From JAWXUD01 sp044432945 (GTDB lineage: Bacteria; Cyanobacteriota; Vampirovibrionia; Gastranaerophilales; Gastranaerophilaceae): a DNA stretch of 64,000 nucleotides. The notes under the pieces were generated by a model. That model did no database searches. It saw nothing but the letters and a program-made list of their open reading frames with translations, and was not told the origin of the DNA. Every line of letters starts with the position of its first letter. Position 1 is the first letter of the stretch. The translations under genes and the position numbers were made by a program. The stretch lies in assembly GCA_044432945.1 (NCBI GenBank), contig JAWXUD010000002.1:1-64000 (forward strand). Reading direction: 5' to 3'. Below are positions 51,870-60,396 of this stretch, in pieces.

Positions 51870-52745
51870 TTAATATTGGCTATTAATAGTAGGGTTGACC
51901 GTAATCGGTTGTGTTAAGGTTAATTGAATTTGTGATCCTGCAGGGATTTCGACATCGCTTCCTTTGTCCCAAATTGATTTAACCACGCCAGCACCTGCTC
52001 CAACTCCTGTTGCAAGAGCTGTTCCTGTACCGATATCTCCACCAGAAAGTGGTGATATGATTACGCCAGCGACCGCACCAGCACCAGCACCGATTGCAAT
52101 ATCTTTGGCATATGCTTTTGTCACGTCTAATTTTGTTCCACCAACTAGTTTGCCAGTATCATCAGAAGTTTTTATTACAGCCGCAATTGGTATTTGAACA
52201 CCATATGGCGTAACGATTTGGGTAAATCTTACTAACAAGCTTCCGTTCATGCTCCCACGTTTAGCTTTTGAAACCTCGATTACTTGTCCAGAAACAGTGC
52301 TACCAGCGGGTGCTATTAGGTTATTGTTATAATAAAAATCTGTGCCTAGGGCTATTTGAACTGTTTGACCTAAAGCTAAATTTGCTGAGTTGATAGGGGT
52401 TGTGACCATTGCATCAAAACTATTACCAGCAGGAACTGTTACAACTTTTCCTTTTAGGGTTTGGTTGTTTTGTTGTTGGGTTTCGCTGTATTCGTTATAT
52501 GAATTCATTTGGTTTTGCCCTCTTTCAGAATTATTTCTTGGTGGGCGATTGCCACGTTGCGAATTATCATATTGCGAATTTTGATACTGAGAATTATCTG
52601 CTTGATAGTTGTTTGTTTGATAATTATTTGTTTGATAAGTAGGCGTGCTTGTTGTCGCTTCAGTGTATTCAAAATTTTGTGCTGATATTGCAGAATTAGT
52701 TGTTATTAACAACATAATTAATACTAAGTTATATTTGTGCTTCAT
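51870..52745 (-). CDS. Secreted protein with TrbI/VirB10-like beta-domain and glycine-zipper
   Basis: This 291-residue protein has a signal peptide (ending NSAISA). A Tyr/Asn/Gln/Ser low-complexity segment (about 30-95, repeated NNYQTNNYQADNSQYQ-type) follows, then a beta-rich domain (GKVVTVPAGNSFDAMVTTPIN ... LIAPAGSTVSGQVIEV ... GSLLVRFTQIVTPYGVQIPI) that recalls VirB10/TrbI. A Gly/Ala hydrophobic stretch (AIGAGAGAVAGVIISP) and a final IPAGSQIQLTLTQPI close it. It is paralogous to the 195-aa protein encoded upstream. The SD AGGGGG is strong. Its position before tonB suggests an envelope role. Confidence 0.65.
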   Translation of the reverse strand: MKHKYNLVLIMLLITTNSAISAQNFEYTEATTSTPTYQTNNYQTNNYQADNSQYQNSQYDNSQRGNRPPRNNSERGQNQMNSYNEYSETQQQNNQTLKGKVVTVPAGNSFDAMVTTPINSANLALGQTVQIALGTDFYYNNNLIAPAGSTVSGQVIEVSKAKRGSMNGSLLVRFTQIVTPYGVQIPIAAVIKTSDDTGKLVGGTKLDVTKAYAKDIAIGAGAGAVAGVIISPLSGGDIGTGTALATGVGAGAGVVKSIWDKGSDVEIPAGSQIQLTLTQPITVNPTINSQY

Positions 52746-52803
52746 GATATCCCCCTTGTGAAAATTTATATACTAAACATTTTATTTTGTATCTTGTAAT
52801 TTG

Positions 52804-53391
52804 TCAATCTGTTAAGACATGCGTAATTGAGGCTGGAGCTGTGAGAACGATTATGAAATTGTCGCCAGATTTTAATTGAGTATGCGTCCCCATTTGTTTT
52901 CCTTTCCCTGGTCGAATTTGTAGGGTGGCACGGCTAACTTTTTGTGAATAATGAGCGACTTTTATATATTCAGATGGTGGTGCAATTCCGCCTCCTATGG
53001 TGTTGTCGTTAGAAGAATATATATAACCCTTGAGTGGTATTTCTATGCCATTAGGAATAATCATTTTTGTTATTTTTATTTTCATCGATGAATGAGTTCC
53101 GATTACTGGCTCATTAACTTTTTCGATATATCCATAAAACTCACTGTTTTCGGGAATAATTATTGTGTCATATAGATATAAACTAGTTGTTGCGATGAAT
53201 TTTACCTTATAGCCTTCTTGCGAGTATTGGGTAGAAATTTCTTGAGCATTCATTACTGGAATGAACGTTCCAGCAGGGATTTCGATAGAGTCGTAATCTC
53301 GCATTTCTAAAGTTACGTCTTGAATGTCAACACAAAATGCAGGAGTATTTATACAAAAAATCAAAAATAATGCTAATAAGAATTTTTTCAT
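52804..53391 (-). CDS. Secreted beta-domain protein, paralogue of the neighbouring TrbI-like protein
   Basis: This 195-residue protein has a signal peptide (ending NTPAFC). The body shares a pattern with the downstream 291-aa protein: IEIPAGTFIPVMNAQEIS, then IIIPENSEFYGYIEKV, MKIKITKMIIPNGIEIPLKG and a closing KSGDNFIIVLTAPASI. Without glycine-zipper or low-complexity segment it is the minimal form of the domain. There is no SD; TATAAT ends 7 nt before the ATG, so it is probably a leaderless first gene of the TonB cluster. Confidence 0.62.
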   Translation of the reverse strand: MKKFLLALFLIFCINTPAFCVDIQDVTLEMRDYDSIEIPAGTFIPVMNAQEISTQYSQEGYKVKFIATTSLYLYDTIIIPENSEFYGYIEKVNEPVIGTHSSMKIKITKMIIPNGIEIPLKGYIYSSNDNTIGGGIAPPSEYIKVAHYSQKVSRATLQIRPGKGKQMGTHTQLKSGDNFIIVLTAPASITHVLTD

Positions 53392-53398
53392 AATACTA

Positions 53399-53428
53399 AT
53401 TATAACATTATTCTTGTTATTTTGTAAA
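53399..53428 (-). promoter_or_regulatory. Promoter of the TonB-region operon, leaderless arrangement
   Basis: On the minus strand TTTACA (53428-53423), 18 nt and TATAAT (53404-53399), then exactly 7 nt to the ATG at 53391. No SD is present. Confidence 0.55.
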
Positions 53429-53536
53429 TTTGTTAATATATTGTTAAATTTCGTAAATATTTATAAAAATAACGCAATTTAAATCTAATAAAATACTTTA
53501 TATAAATGTGTAATGTAGTATAGTAAAAGGTAGATT

Positions 53537-54160
53537 ATGGCATTTAGCCCAGTATCAACAGGAATATTTGCATTTAGAAGTGCTGATAAAGCGTCAAAAG
53601 GCGATGACGGCAGAGCTGTTGTAGCTGGTTGTCAAGGTGCAAGCGTTGTCGGTGATGTTTTCGGGCGTATTAAGGGGTATGACACTGCTTTTTGCAATGG
53701 GGCAAGAAGTGCGGCGAGTGTATTTTCTAATCTAGCTAAGAGTAACAAAGCTTTTGAATATGCAGGTAAGGCTGTAAAATTTGGTGTAAATAATGTCAAT
53801 CCGATTATTTGTGCATCATCGGCTTATAAGGTTTTGAAATCAGATGACAAGCTTGATGCGGGGGTTCGTGAAACAAGTGCTTTGGTCACGATGTTTGCTG
53901 CTGAAGATTTGGTCAAGAAGAATTATGAAATAGTCGCTGAATCAAAACAGATGAAGAATTTGAGTAAATTAGTAAAAGAATCCGATAATTTAAAACCGAT
54001 TGTTGAGTGTATAAGCAAAAATAAATTGGGTGGAAAAATTGGTTTTGCGGTTAAGGGTGTTGCACTGGTTGGAGCTTCTATCGCTGGTTATAATATTGGT
54101 GAGAATATTGGTAAAGATGTTTCAGGTGCAGTAAAATCAACTTTTGGTATTAAGGCTTAA
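53537..54160 (+). CDS. Hypothetical protein with Gly/Ala helices
   Basis: This 207-residue protein has no signal peptide. Small-residue-rich helices (AVVAGCQGASVVGDVFG, GFAVKGVALVGASIAGYNIGENIG) suggest membrane interaction or tight helical packing. NVNPIICASSAYKVLKSDDK is a recognisable block that I believe recurs in hypothetical proteins of gut Melainabacteria-like genomes (recollection, not checked). The SD is AAAGGTAG. It is divergent from the TonB cluster. No function is proposed. Confidence 0.6.
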   Translation: MAFSPVSTGIFAFRSADKASKGDDGRAVVAGCQGASVVGDVFGRIKGYDTAFCNGARSAASVFSNLAKSNKAFEYAGKAVKFGVNNVNPIICASSAYKVLKSDDKLDAGVRETSALVTMFAAEDLVKKNYEIVAESKQMKNLSKLVKESDNLKPIVECISKNKLGGKIGFAVKGVALVGASIAGYNIGENIGKDVSGAVKSTFGIKA

Positions 54161-54193
54161 AATTTTTTGCATTAATAAAACTTATTTTGATTG

Positions 54194-54202
54194 TGGTATA
54201 AT
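54194..54202 (+). promoter_or_regulatory. Extended -10 promoter of the SpoIID-like gene, leaderless arrangement
   Basis: TGGTATAAT (54194-54202) is an extended -10 element that ends 7 nt before the ATG at 54210. There is no SD in those 7 nt and no good -35 box. Confidence 0.5.
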
Positions 54203-54209
54203 TTTTGGT

Positions 54210-55073
54210 ATGGTTAGAAGATTTGTGATATTGTTGGCATTATTTTTTATTGCGAACCCGAGTTATGCGATAAAGATTGGGTTGCAAACAGACGTTGAAA
54301 AAACAATGGTTGGGACTTCTGTTAAAGGAAAAATTATCGATGCGAATACTAACAAAACGGTCTATGACCTTGGTGAAATGAAGGGTTATGAGATAAAAGC
54401 TCATAACAACTTGATGGCGATAAAAATTGATGGAACATATTATGAAATAGATTCTGATAATGTGGTTATAAAGCCTATGGAAGAAGGTTTTGTCAGTACA
54501 AAGGGCAAGTGGTACCGTGGTATTTTGCACTTGCAAAATAAAAATGGCAAATTAGTTATGATAAATGATTTATCTTTAGAGGATTATTTGAAAGGTGTTC
54601 TGCCTTGTGAGATGCCTCCTAGTTGGGAAAAAGAAGCTCTAAAAGCTCAAGCGATAGCTGCGAGAAGTTATGCGTTAGCGAATTTGGGTAAGCGTGCGAA
54701 GTTTGGGTATGATTTGATGGATACGACTAGTGATCAGGCTTATGGCGGTGCGTCAGCAGAAACCGAGCAAACAAATTTTGCTGTTAAGGATACTGAAAGA
54801 ATTGTGCTTACTTATAATATGCAAGTCATTAATGCTTATTATTCTGCTTCAGCTGGTGGTAAAACACGAACTTCTGTTTGGGGAAATAATTTACCATATT
54901 TGCGTTCAGTGCCTTCTTTTGATGATGAGGTTGCAAAGAAAGGACATGGCGTGGGCATGTCGCAACATGGTGCAAATAATTTGGCGAAAAAGGGCTATAA
55001 TGCTTACCAAATTTTAGAATATTTTTATAACGATGTGAAATTTGCACGTGCTAACCCTGAGTATTATAAATAA
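54210..55073 (+). CDS. SpoIID/LytB-domain protein (putative lytic transglycosylase)
   Basis: This 287-residue protein has a signal peptide (MVRRFVILLALFFIANPSYA). Its SpoIID/LytB domain includes LEDYLKGVLPCEMPPSWEKEALKAQAIAARSYAL with the catalytic-type Glu, then SASAGGKT and the final GHGVGMSQHGANNLAKKGYNAYQIL. SpoIID enzymes cleave peptidoglycan strands lacking peptides. In non-sporulating bacteria related proteins act in cell-wall remodelling or amidase control. A longer frame from a TTG at 54144 overlaps the upstream gene and is rejected in favour of the ATG at 54210. Confidence 0.9.
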   Translation: MVRRFVILLALFFIANPSYAIKIGLQTDVEKTMVGTSVKGKIIDANTNKTVYDLGEMKGYEIKAHNNLMAIKIDGTYYEIDSDNVVIKPMEEGFVSTKGKWYRGILHLQNKNGKLVMINDLSLEDYLKGVLPCEMPPSWEKEALKAQAIAARSYALANLGKRAKFGYDLMDTTSDQAYGGASAETEQTNFAVKDTERIVLTYNMQVINAYYSASAGGKTRTSVWGNNLPYLRSVPSFDDEVAKKGHGVGMSQHGANNLAKKGYNAYQILEYFYNDVKFARANPEYYK

Positions 55074-55165
55074 TTGCAGAACCTCTAAATCCGCTTATAG
55101 ATTGCGTTTCTGGTGTGTTATGGGGTGTAAACGCTTGCTATGTTTAAAAAATTAAAAAAAACTAC

Positions 55166-55195
55166 TTGCCAAAAAGATAAAAGTATGTTTATAAT
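55166..55195 (+). promoter_or_regulatory. Promoter of the HU gene
   Basis: TTGCCA (55166-55171), 18 nt and TATAAT (55190-55195) start a leader of about 60 nt. A stem-loop AGCATACA/TGTGTGCT (55215-55243) in the leader lies just before the SD AAGGAG and could affect stability or translation. Confidence 0.65.
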
Positions 55196-55264
55196 GATTG
55201 AGTTGAAGTTAGTGAGCATACATGTTTTCTGTAATTGTGTGCTAAGGAAAAAGGAGATTCAATT

Positions 55265-55537
55265 ATGAACAAAGAAGAATTAGTAAAAGAAGTATCAAAA
55301 AAAGCGAAAGTTTCACAAAAATCTGCTGCTGACATCGTTGCAGCTACATTTGAAACAATTGAAACAGCTGTTTCAAAAGGCGAAAAAGTTACTTTAGTTG
55401 GTTTCGGTACATTCGAAGCACGTTCAAGAGCTGCTAGAACTGGTCGTAACCCTCAAACAGGTGCGCCATTGAAAATTGCTGCTAAAACAGTTCCTGCATT
55501 TTCAGCTGGTAAAAAATTCAAAGAACTTGTTAAATAG
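55265..55537 (+). CDS. hup: DNA-binding protein HU
   Basis: This 90-residue histone-like protein bends and compacts DNA as a dimer. It is full length with signatures VGFGTFEARSRAARTGRNPQTG (beta-arm entry) and KTVPAFSAGKKFKE at the end. An upstream in-frame start (55235) is rejected because the ATG at 55265 has SD AAGGAGA and begins MNKEELVKEV like other HU proteins. It is a single gene with its own promoter and terminator. Confidence 0.97.
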   Translation: MNKEELVKEVSKKAKVSQKSAADIVAATFETIETAVSKGEKVTLVGFGTFEARSRAARTGRNPQTGAPLKIAAKTVPAFSAGKKFKELVK

Positions 55538-55560
55538 TCTTTGTAATTGAAACAAATTCT

Positions 55561-55597
55561 AAAAATAGAGTTGGCAATTAGCTGGCTCTATTTTTTT
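55561..55597 (+). terminator. Intrinsic terminator of the HU gene
   Basis: Arms AAAAATAGAG (55561-55570) and CTCTATTTTT (55586-55595), extended inward by wobble pairs, are followed by a T-run to 55597. The hairpin lies 24 nt past the HU stop. Confidence 0.85.
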
Positions 55598-55617
55598 GTG
55601 GATTTTTTCAAAAAATA

Positions 55618-56739
55618 TTAAAAAACTTCGGATTGTTTAAAGTTGATATCATATATATTATTTTGATATTTATTGATTTGAACAGTATCAATGCCTATTT
55701 CTATTAATTTTTCATATGTTACTATTTTATTTTCTTCAATATTAAGAATGTCCCGTAAAATCCATTTGCCTAATGCTTGATTGGGATTGCTCATTAATGC
55801 TTTATCGTTATCTTGACATATTTTTGCAGTTATAAAATCATTATTAGGCAGATTGAGTTGGAAATGGCAATTTCTTGGAGGGAAGAAATTGGGATTTGTG
55901 TTTTTTATTTCAGCGGGTATGCGTATATAAACTTCATTAGCATTTCTTGTTCGTCCTGAAGCATTCCATTGGTTAAGTCCACTTTTTTCTGGAACGTATG
56001 GTATTTTTGTTTTGCGGTTTATTGAATATAATGGTAAATATATGGTGTCTATTATTCTGTTTTGAATGACATCTTCTGTAAATTCTTTAGATAAATACTT
56101 TTCTAATAAATCGAAAGGATCTTCAAATATTTTTACATCAATGGCATGAATAGGCGTAACATTAAATCTTTTTGACAATGTACTTTTTGATAAATTAAAA
56201 GAGTATTCATTAAATTCATCAGAAAAACTGATTGTGTTATTCTTAGTATTTAGAATTTTTATATTATTTTGATCGATTAAATGCATTGGTTCTTCATGAA
56301 TAAAAAGTCCATTTTCGTTTCTTGTTATGCAGTGATAAATTAGATTTTCATATTTTAATGAACAAATTCCACATGTCGTAAGTATCCTTTTATTTCTATA
56401 ATTAGAAATTTTTTGTATTAATTCTTCTGGTTTGTTCATGAAATCTATATAAAAAGGACGTTCTTTATTGAATTCAGCAACCTTTTCTAAACAAGAACTA
56501 TTTTTGTGTAAAAATGTTTTTAATCCAAAACCTTGTTCTTTTTTGCTCGCATCAATTGAAATATCAGATCTAGAAAGATTTTTTGCAGAAAAAGCTTTAC
56601 AAAAAATATTTTCAGCCATGCGGTAATATAAATATGGAGTAGCTGTATTATCTGAAGATAGTTTAGATAAAGAACAAATTATTCTTAAAAATAATTCATA
56701 TTTTCTTTTTTCATCATCAGATTGTGAATTGAAAAACAT
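55618..56739 (-). CDS. Putative type II restriction endonuclease
   Basis: This 373-residue protein is encoded directly downstream of a C5-methyltransferase (TAATG overlap), the usual place of the cognate nuclease. The N-terminal part contains SRSDISIDASKKEQGFGLKTFLHKN, a possible PD-(D/E)xK-like arrangement (Asp ... Lys) also seen in some restriction enzymes. The C-terminal 110 residues (SGLNQWNASGRTRN, EVYIRIPAEI, FFPPRNCHFQLNLPNNDFI, MSNPNQALGKWILRD) resemble the C-terminal DNA-recognition domain of NgoFVII-type endonucleases (B3-like fold). The fold of the nuclease and the recognition site are not settled. Confidence 0.68.
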   Translation of the reverse strand: MFFNSQSDDEKRKYELFLRIICSLSKLSSDNTATPYLYYRMAENIFCKAFSAKNLSRSDISIDASKKEQGFGLKTFLHKNSSCLEKVAEFNKERPFYIDFMNKPEELIQKISNYRNKRILTTCGICSLKYENLIYHCITRNENGLFIHEEPMHLIDQNNIKILNTKNNTISFSDEFNEYSFNLSKSTLSKRFNVTPIHAIDVKIFEDPFDLLEKYLSKEFTEDVIQNRIIDTIYLPLYSINRKTKIPYVPEKSGLNQWNASGRTRNANEVYIRIPAEIKNTNPNFFPPRNCHFQLNLPNNDFITAKICQDNDKALMSNPNQALGKWILRDILNIEENKIVTYEKLIEIGIDTVQINKYQNNIYDINFKQSEVF

Positions 56740-57722
56740 TAAGCTTCACCTTGTAAGACCTTCATTATATTTTGGGCAATTGCAGTAATAACTGGTACTG
56801 AAACACTATTGCCGATTTGTTTATATAAAGCTGATTTCGCTAGGTTGTCGGGTAATATATAATCATCAGGATACCCTTGAAATCTAGCACATTCTCTTGG
56901 TGTTAGTTTTCTAATATTGTTATTTTCACATAAAACCAATGGTACATTGTGTCCACCAGTACCCATATTGGCGGTTAATGTAGGACATAAATTATTTTTA
57001 TTTTCACGCACATAAACACGTCTCCACTGGTATAAAGTATTTGGGTTCTTCATTTCTTTTTTCAAGATGTCAAAATATTTACTATTAGAGTATGAAAATT
57101 CTTGTGAAACATTTTTTTCAAGTAGGGAACGTATTTCTTTTAATTCATTATTAGGTCTAGGAAAACAAAAAGAATTATATAACGCTTTATCGTTAAAACA
57201 AACTATATATATACGTTCTCTGTTTTGTGGAATATCGGAATATTGGGAAGTGTTTAATACGTTGGATTTTATGTAATATCCTGCTTTTTTTAATTCTTCT
57301 TGTATTATTTTAAAAGTTGTGCCGTTGTCATGTGAAGTTAAATTTTTAACGTTTTCTAAAAATATAACTTTAGGTTTTAAAATTTTAACATATCTCATTA
57401 TATCAAAAAATAAATTACCTCTTTCGTCTTTAAAGCCTTTTCTATGACCAGCTACAGAAAAAGCTTGACATGGAAATCCTCCAGTCAGTATGTCGATTTT
57501 GGGCAATTCTGTAGGGTCTATTTGGGTCATATCTTGATTTAAAAGTAAGTGTTGGAAGTTTTTTGAATATGTAATGCAAGCCTTTTCATCAATTTCATTA
57601 GCCCATACTAAGTTGAAGCCTGCTTTTTTAAAGCCAAGACCAATCCCACCTATTCCAGCAAAAAGTTCCCCAACATTATATTCTTTATTTTTCATATATT
57701 TAATATTATCATAAAGTGTCAT
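56739..57722 (-). CDS. DNA (cytosine-5-)-methyltransferase, type II R-M
   Basis: This 327-residue enzyme has all main C5-methylase motifs: I GELFAGIGGIGLGFKKAG, IV GGFPCQAFSVAG with catalytic Cys85, VI FLENVKNL, VIII QNRERIYIV, IX LTPRECARFQGYP and X YKQIGNSVSVPV. The target-recognition region between VIII and IX (about 190-270) is unusual enough that the site cannot be named. An alternative start at Met10 is possible. It protects host DNA from the nuclease encoded next to it. Confidence 0.93.
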   Translation of the reverse strand: MTLYDNIKYMKNKEYNVGELFAGIGGIGLGFKKAGFNLVWANEIDEKACITYSKNFQHLLLNQDMTQIDPTELPKIDILTGGFPCQAFSVAGHRKGFKDERGNLFFDIMRYVKILKPKVIFLENVKNLTSHDNGTTFKIIQEELKKAGYYIKSNVLNTSQYSDIPQNRERIYIVCFNDKALYNSFCFPRPNNELKEIRSLLEKNVSQEFSYSNSKYFDILKKEMKNPNTLYQWRRVYVRENKNNLCPTLTANMGTGGHNVPLVLCENNNIRKLTPRECARFQGYPDDYILPDNLAKSALYKQIGNSVSVPVITAIAQNIMKVLQGEA

Positions 57723-57756
57723 TCTGAGAAGTAAATATTAAATCTTGTAACAAAGT

Positions 57757-58275
57757 TTATTTCAGCTGTAAAAATGTAATGAATTTATTGCCATATTTTT
57801 TTTGTTTAATAATTTCATAATCGCCATAATCGATTTCGCAGACGTGTTCTAGTATAACAACCCCGCTGGCAATTTTTTTAATAGCTTCTAGGCTATCTTC
57901 ATAAACACCTGAAAAATATGGTGGGTCGATATAAATGACGTTAAATTCTGCATCGAGTTTTTTGACAATTTTTAAGCTATCGCCGATTATTAATTTTGCG
58001 TTTGGTGTTATTTTTGTGAAATTATTTTTAATAATTTGAGCGACTTTAATATTTTTTTCTATCCCAACAGCATTATCAAATCCTCGAGAAATGGCTTCTA
58101 GTGCCATTATCCCCGAACCTGAATACATGTCTAAAAAAGTTTTTCCTTCAAAATCAATTAGGGCTTGTAATGTGTTAAAAACGCTCATTCGAACTTTTGA
58201 AAGCGTAGGGCGTGTTATTTTTTCATCGGGTGCTGTAATTCTTTGACTTTTAAATTTACCTGCTGTTATTATCAT
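57757..58275 (-). CDS. rsmD: 16S rRNA (guanine(966)-N2)-methyltransferase
   Basis: This 172-residue SAM-dependent methyltransferase modifies 16S rRNA. Signatures are an N-terminal GKFKSQRITAPDEKITRPTLSKVRMSVFNTL (RsmD start), SAM motif FLDMYSGSGIMALEAISRG and catalytic VIYIDPPYFSG. The length is slightly shorter than the E. coli protein. There is no SD; TAAAAT ends 7 nt before the ATG, another presumed leaderless start. The R-M pair lies between it and HU. Confidence 0.92.
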   Translation of the reverse strand: MIITAGKFKSQRITAPDEKITRPTLSKVRMSVFNTLQALIDFEGKTFLDMYSGSGIMALEAISRGFDNAVGIEKNIKVAQIIKNNFTKITPNAKLIIGDSLKIVKKLDAEFNVIYIDPPYFSGVYEDSLEAIKKIASGVVILEHVCEIDYGDYEIIKQKKYGNKFITFLQLK

Positions 58276-58335
58276 ATTTGCTATTTTACAATGAACATAA
58301 TTTATTATATAATAATTTTGATATTAAGGAGTTTT

Positions 58336-59652
58336 ATGTCTATTGATTTAGAAAATAATAAAAATAAGATTGATGTTTTGGTTGTTGGAGGTGGACCTGC
58401 TGGGATTTCTGCTGCGGTGACGATTGCAAGAGCTGGAAAAAAGGTTGCGTTGATTGAGCGTGGCAAGTTTTCTGGTAGCAAAAACGTTTTTGGTGGTGTG
58501 ATTTACGCTCAGCCAACACGTGAAATTTTCCCTGATTTTGAGGCTACTGCACCGTTAGAGCGTAAAACTGTTGAACATAAATATGCCCTGTTGGGTAAGT
58601 CTGATGGGACAATAATTTCTTATAAAAAGCGACATGATGACCCTGTAAGTTATACTGTTATCCGTTCAAAATTCGACCGTTGGTTAGCTGATGAGGCTAA
58701 AAAAGAGGGTGTTATTTTGGTTGAAGAAACCTTGGTAAAAGAATTGATTGTGAAAAATGATTGTGTTGTTGGGATAAAAACTGAGCTTGAAGAATATTTT
58801 GCTGATTTGGTGATTTTGGCTGATGGCGTTAATTCATTGCTTGCAAAACAGATCGGCTTGAGAGAAAAAATTGAACCTCAAGATGTCGCACTTTCTGTTA
58901 AAGAGGTTTTCAAGCTACCTGTTGAGAAAATTAATGATAGATTGCTAGTGAATTCTGATGAGAGTTGTACTTATGAGATTTTTGGTGGACCTATGCTTAA
59001 TATGTTGGGGTTGGGGTTTGTTTATGCGAACAAAAATTCTATCAGTATCGGTTTGGGTATTACGATGGACGAATTTGTGGATAAAAAATGTAAACCGCAT
59101 GAGTTGTTGAACGAGTTGAAGGCTCACCCCGTGATTGCACCCTTGATTAAAGACGGTGAATTGTTGGAGTATTCTGCACATCTTATTCCAGAAGGTGGTT
59201 ATAAAAAAATGCCAAAACTTTTTGCAAATGGGGTTATGGTTTGCGGTGATGCGGCGATGATGGTCAATAATCTTCATTGGGAGGGTACAAACCTTGCGAT
59301 GGTTTCTGGTAAGCTTGCTGGAGAAACGGCGATTTTTGCGATAGAACAGCAAGATTTTTCTGAAGAATTGTTGTCGATGTATAAAATGAAGTTAGATAAA
59401 TCTTTTGTTATGAAAGATTTATACACGTATCGTGATTTGATGAATGGAATTCATGCTAGAAAAGATGAGTTTTTGGGGTATTATCCGCAAAAAATTAATG
59501 AATTTTTTGAGATGTTTACATCGGTTGATAGTGAGCCTAAGAAAAATAAATATTGGAAATTTATTAAAAGTATTTTTACAGATAGAAAAATTTCGACTTT
59601 GTGTAAAGATGGCGTTGGTATTATAAAAATTCTATGGAGTATGTTGCGATGA
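58336..59652 (+). CDS. fixC: FixC/ETF-quinone oxidoreductase-like flavoprotein
   Basis: This 438-residue FAD enzyme has an N-terminal dinucleotide-binding motif (VLVVGGGPAGISAAVTIARAGKKVALIERG), then SGSKNVFGGVIYAQP and late GVMVCGDAAMMVNNLHWEGTNLAM, typical of FixC/YdiS. It passes electrons from electron-transfer flavoprotein to quinone or a related acceptor. The longer frame from 58243 is rejected; the ATG at 58336 has SD AAGGAG. It overlaps fixX by 4 nt. No EtfAB (fixAB) genes lie in the window. Confidence 0.9.
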   Translation: MSIDLENNKNKIDVLVVGGGPAGISAAVTIARAGKKVALIERGKFSGSKNVFGGVIYAQPTREIFPDFEATAPLERKTVEHKYALLGKSDGTIISYKKRHDDPVSYTVIRSKFDRWLADEAKKEGVILVEETLVKELIVKNDCVVGIKTELEEYFADLVILADGVNSLLAKQIGLREKIEPQDVALSVKEVFKLPVEKINDRLLVNSDESCTYEIFGGPMLNMLGLGFVYANKNSISIGLGITMDEFVDKKCKPHELLNELKAHPVIAPLIKDGELLEYSAHLIPEGGYKKMPKLFANGVMVCGDAAMMVNNLHWEGTNLAMVSGKLAGETAIFAIEQQDFSEELLSMYKMKLDKSFVMKDLYTYRDLMNGIHARKDEFLGYYPQKINEFFEMFTSVDSEPKKNKYWKFIKSIFTDRKISTLCKDGVGIIKILWSMLR

Positions 59653-59939
59653 GTGATAAACAACAAAAAATTGAAGAAAAGTTATACACTGTAAAATCTT
59701 ATATGGATTGCGTTTCGCATCTAAAGCCTAATAGTGAAAGTTGTCAAAAATGTAGCTCTAAAGTTTGCACATTTGTTTGCCCTGCTGGGGTTTATGAATG
59801 GAATAGTAACGAAAATAGGCTTGTTGTAAATTATGAAAATTGTTTAGAATGTGGAGCGTGTAGAATTTGCTGTGAAGATGGCTCGCTTGGTTGGGAATAT
59901 CCTAAGGGTACAAAAGGGGTTATGTTTAAACAAGGATAG
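59649..59939 (+). CDS. fixX: FixX-like ferredoxin
   Basis: This 96-residue iron-sulfur protein has CQKCSSKVCTFVCPAGVYEW and CLECGACRICCEDGSLGWEYP, the FixX pattern with one 4Fe-4S site formed from the second cluster and supporting cysteines from the first. It docks with FixC to move electrons. The ATG at 59649 overlaps the fixC stop (ATGA) and has a GGAG upstream; the in-frame ATG at 59634 is less likely. Confidence 0.92.
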   Translation: MSDKQQKIEEKLYTVKSYMDCVSHLKPNSESCQKCSSKVCTFVCPAGVYEWNSNENRLVVNYENCLECGACRICCEDGSLGWEYPKGTKGVMFKQG

Positions 59940-60000
59940 TTTTTGTGCTAAACTTTATTTGTGAGAAAATAAACATTAACATAAGAAATAGGAGATAATT

Positions 60001-60369
60001 ATGAAAGAAGAATATACGCAACAACATAGACGCTGGCATGATAAAGACCCAGTTTTGTCGCAAGCAATGAGTACGTTAGAAAAGACTAATGATGAAACAC
60101 AAATTCGAATTGCACTAAATTTGATTAAAATTATTATTGAGCATAATATTGAAGAAGAAAAATTTGAAGCTGTAGAAGATATTATCAATGCAGTTGGGTT
60201 AGGTGTTGATGAGAATAGAAAAGGTCGTTGGTATGATATTGATACAACATTGAGAACGGCAATGAATATGTTACAAAATTGTCCAGAAAAAACACAGTCG
60301 ATAATCGCTAAAGAGATGGCTAAATTGGTTGTTGATTGTATTAAAAAAGAAGAAAACGTTGATGACTAA
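60001..60369 (+). CDS. Small protein with internal RW-D repeat, unknown
   Basis: This 122-residue protein has no signal peptide and is helical. Two tandem units of about 45 residues align: RRWHDKDPVLSQAMSTLEK...IALNLIKIIIEH (about 10-49) and GRWYDIDTTLRTAMNMLQN...IAKEMAKLVVDC (about 75-115). The shared pattern is R-W-(H/Y)-D-x-D-x-x-L-x-x-A-M-x-x-L. SD AGGAGA and a following convergent gene make it a single-gene unit after fixX. No function is known to me. Confidence 0.65.
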   Translation: MKEEYTQQHRRWHDKDPVLSQAMSTLEKTNDETQIRIALNLIKIIIEHNIEEEKFEAVEDIINAVGLGVDENRKGRWYDIDTTLRTAMNMLQNCPEKTQSIIAKEMAKLVVDCIKKEENVDD

Positions 60370-60396
60370 GATTAATTTTTCCCTTTTTTCCAAATT

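Noticed and set aside
54144..54209. N-terminal extension of the SpoIID-like protein from a TTG
   Set aside because: It overlaps the upstream gene, would bury the signal peptide and contains the -10 element of the gene.
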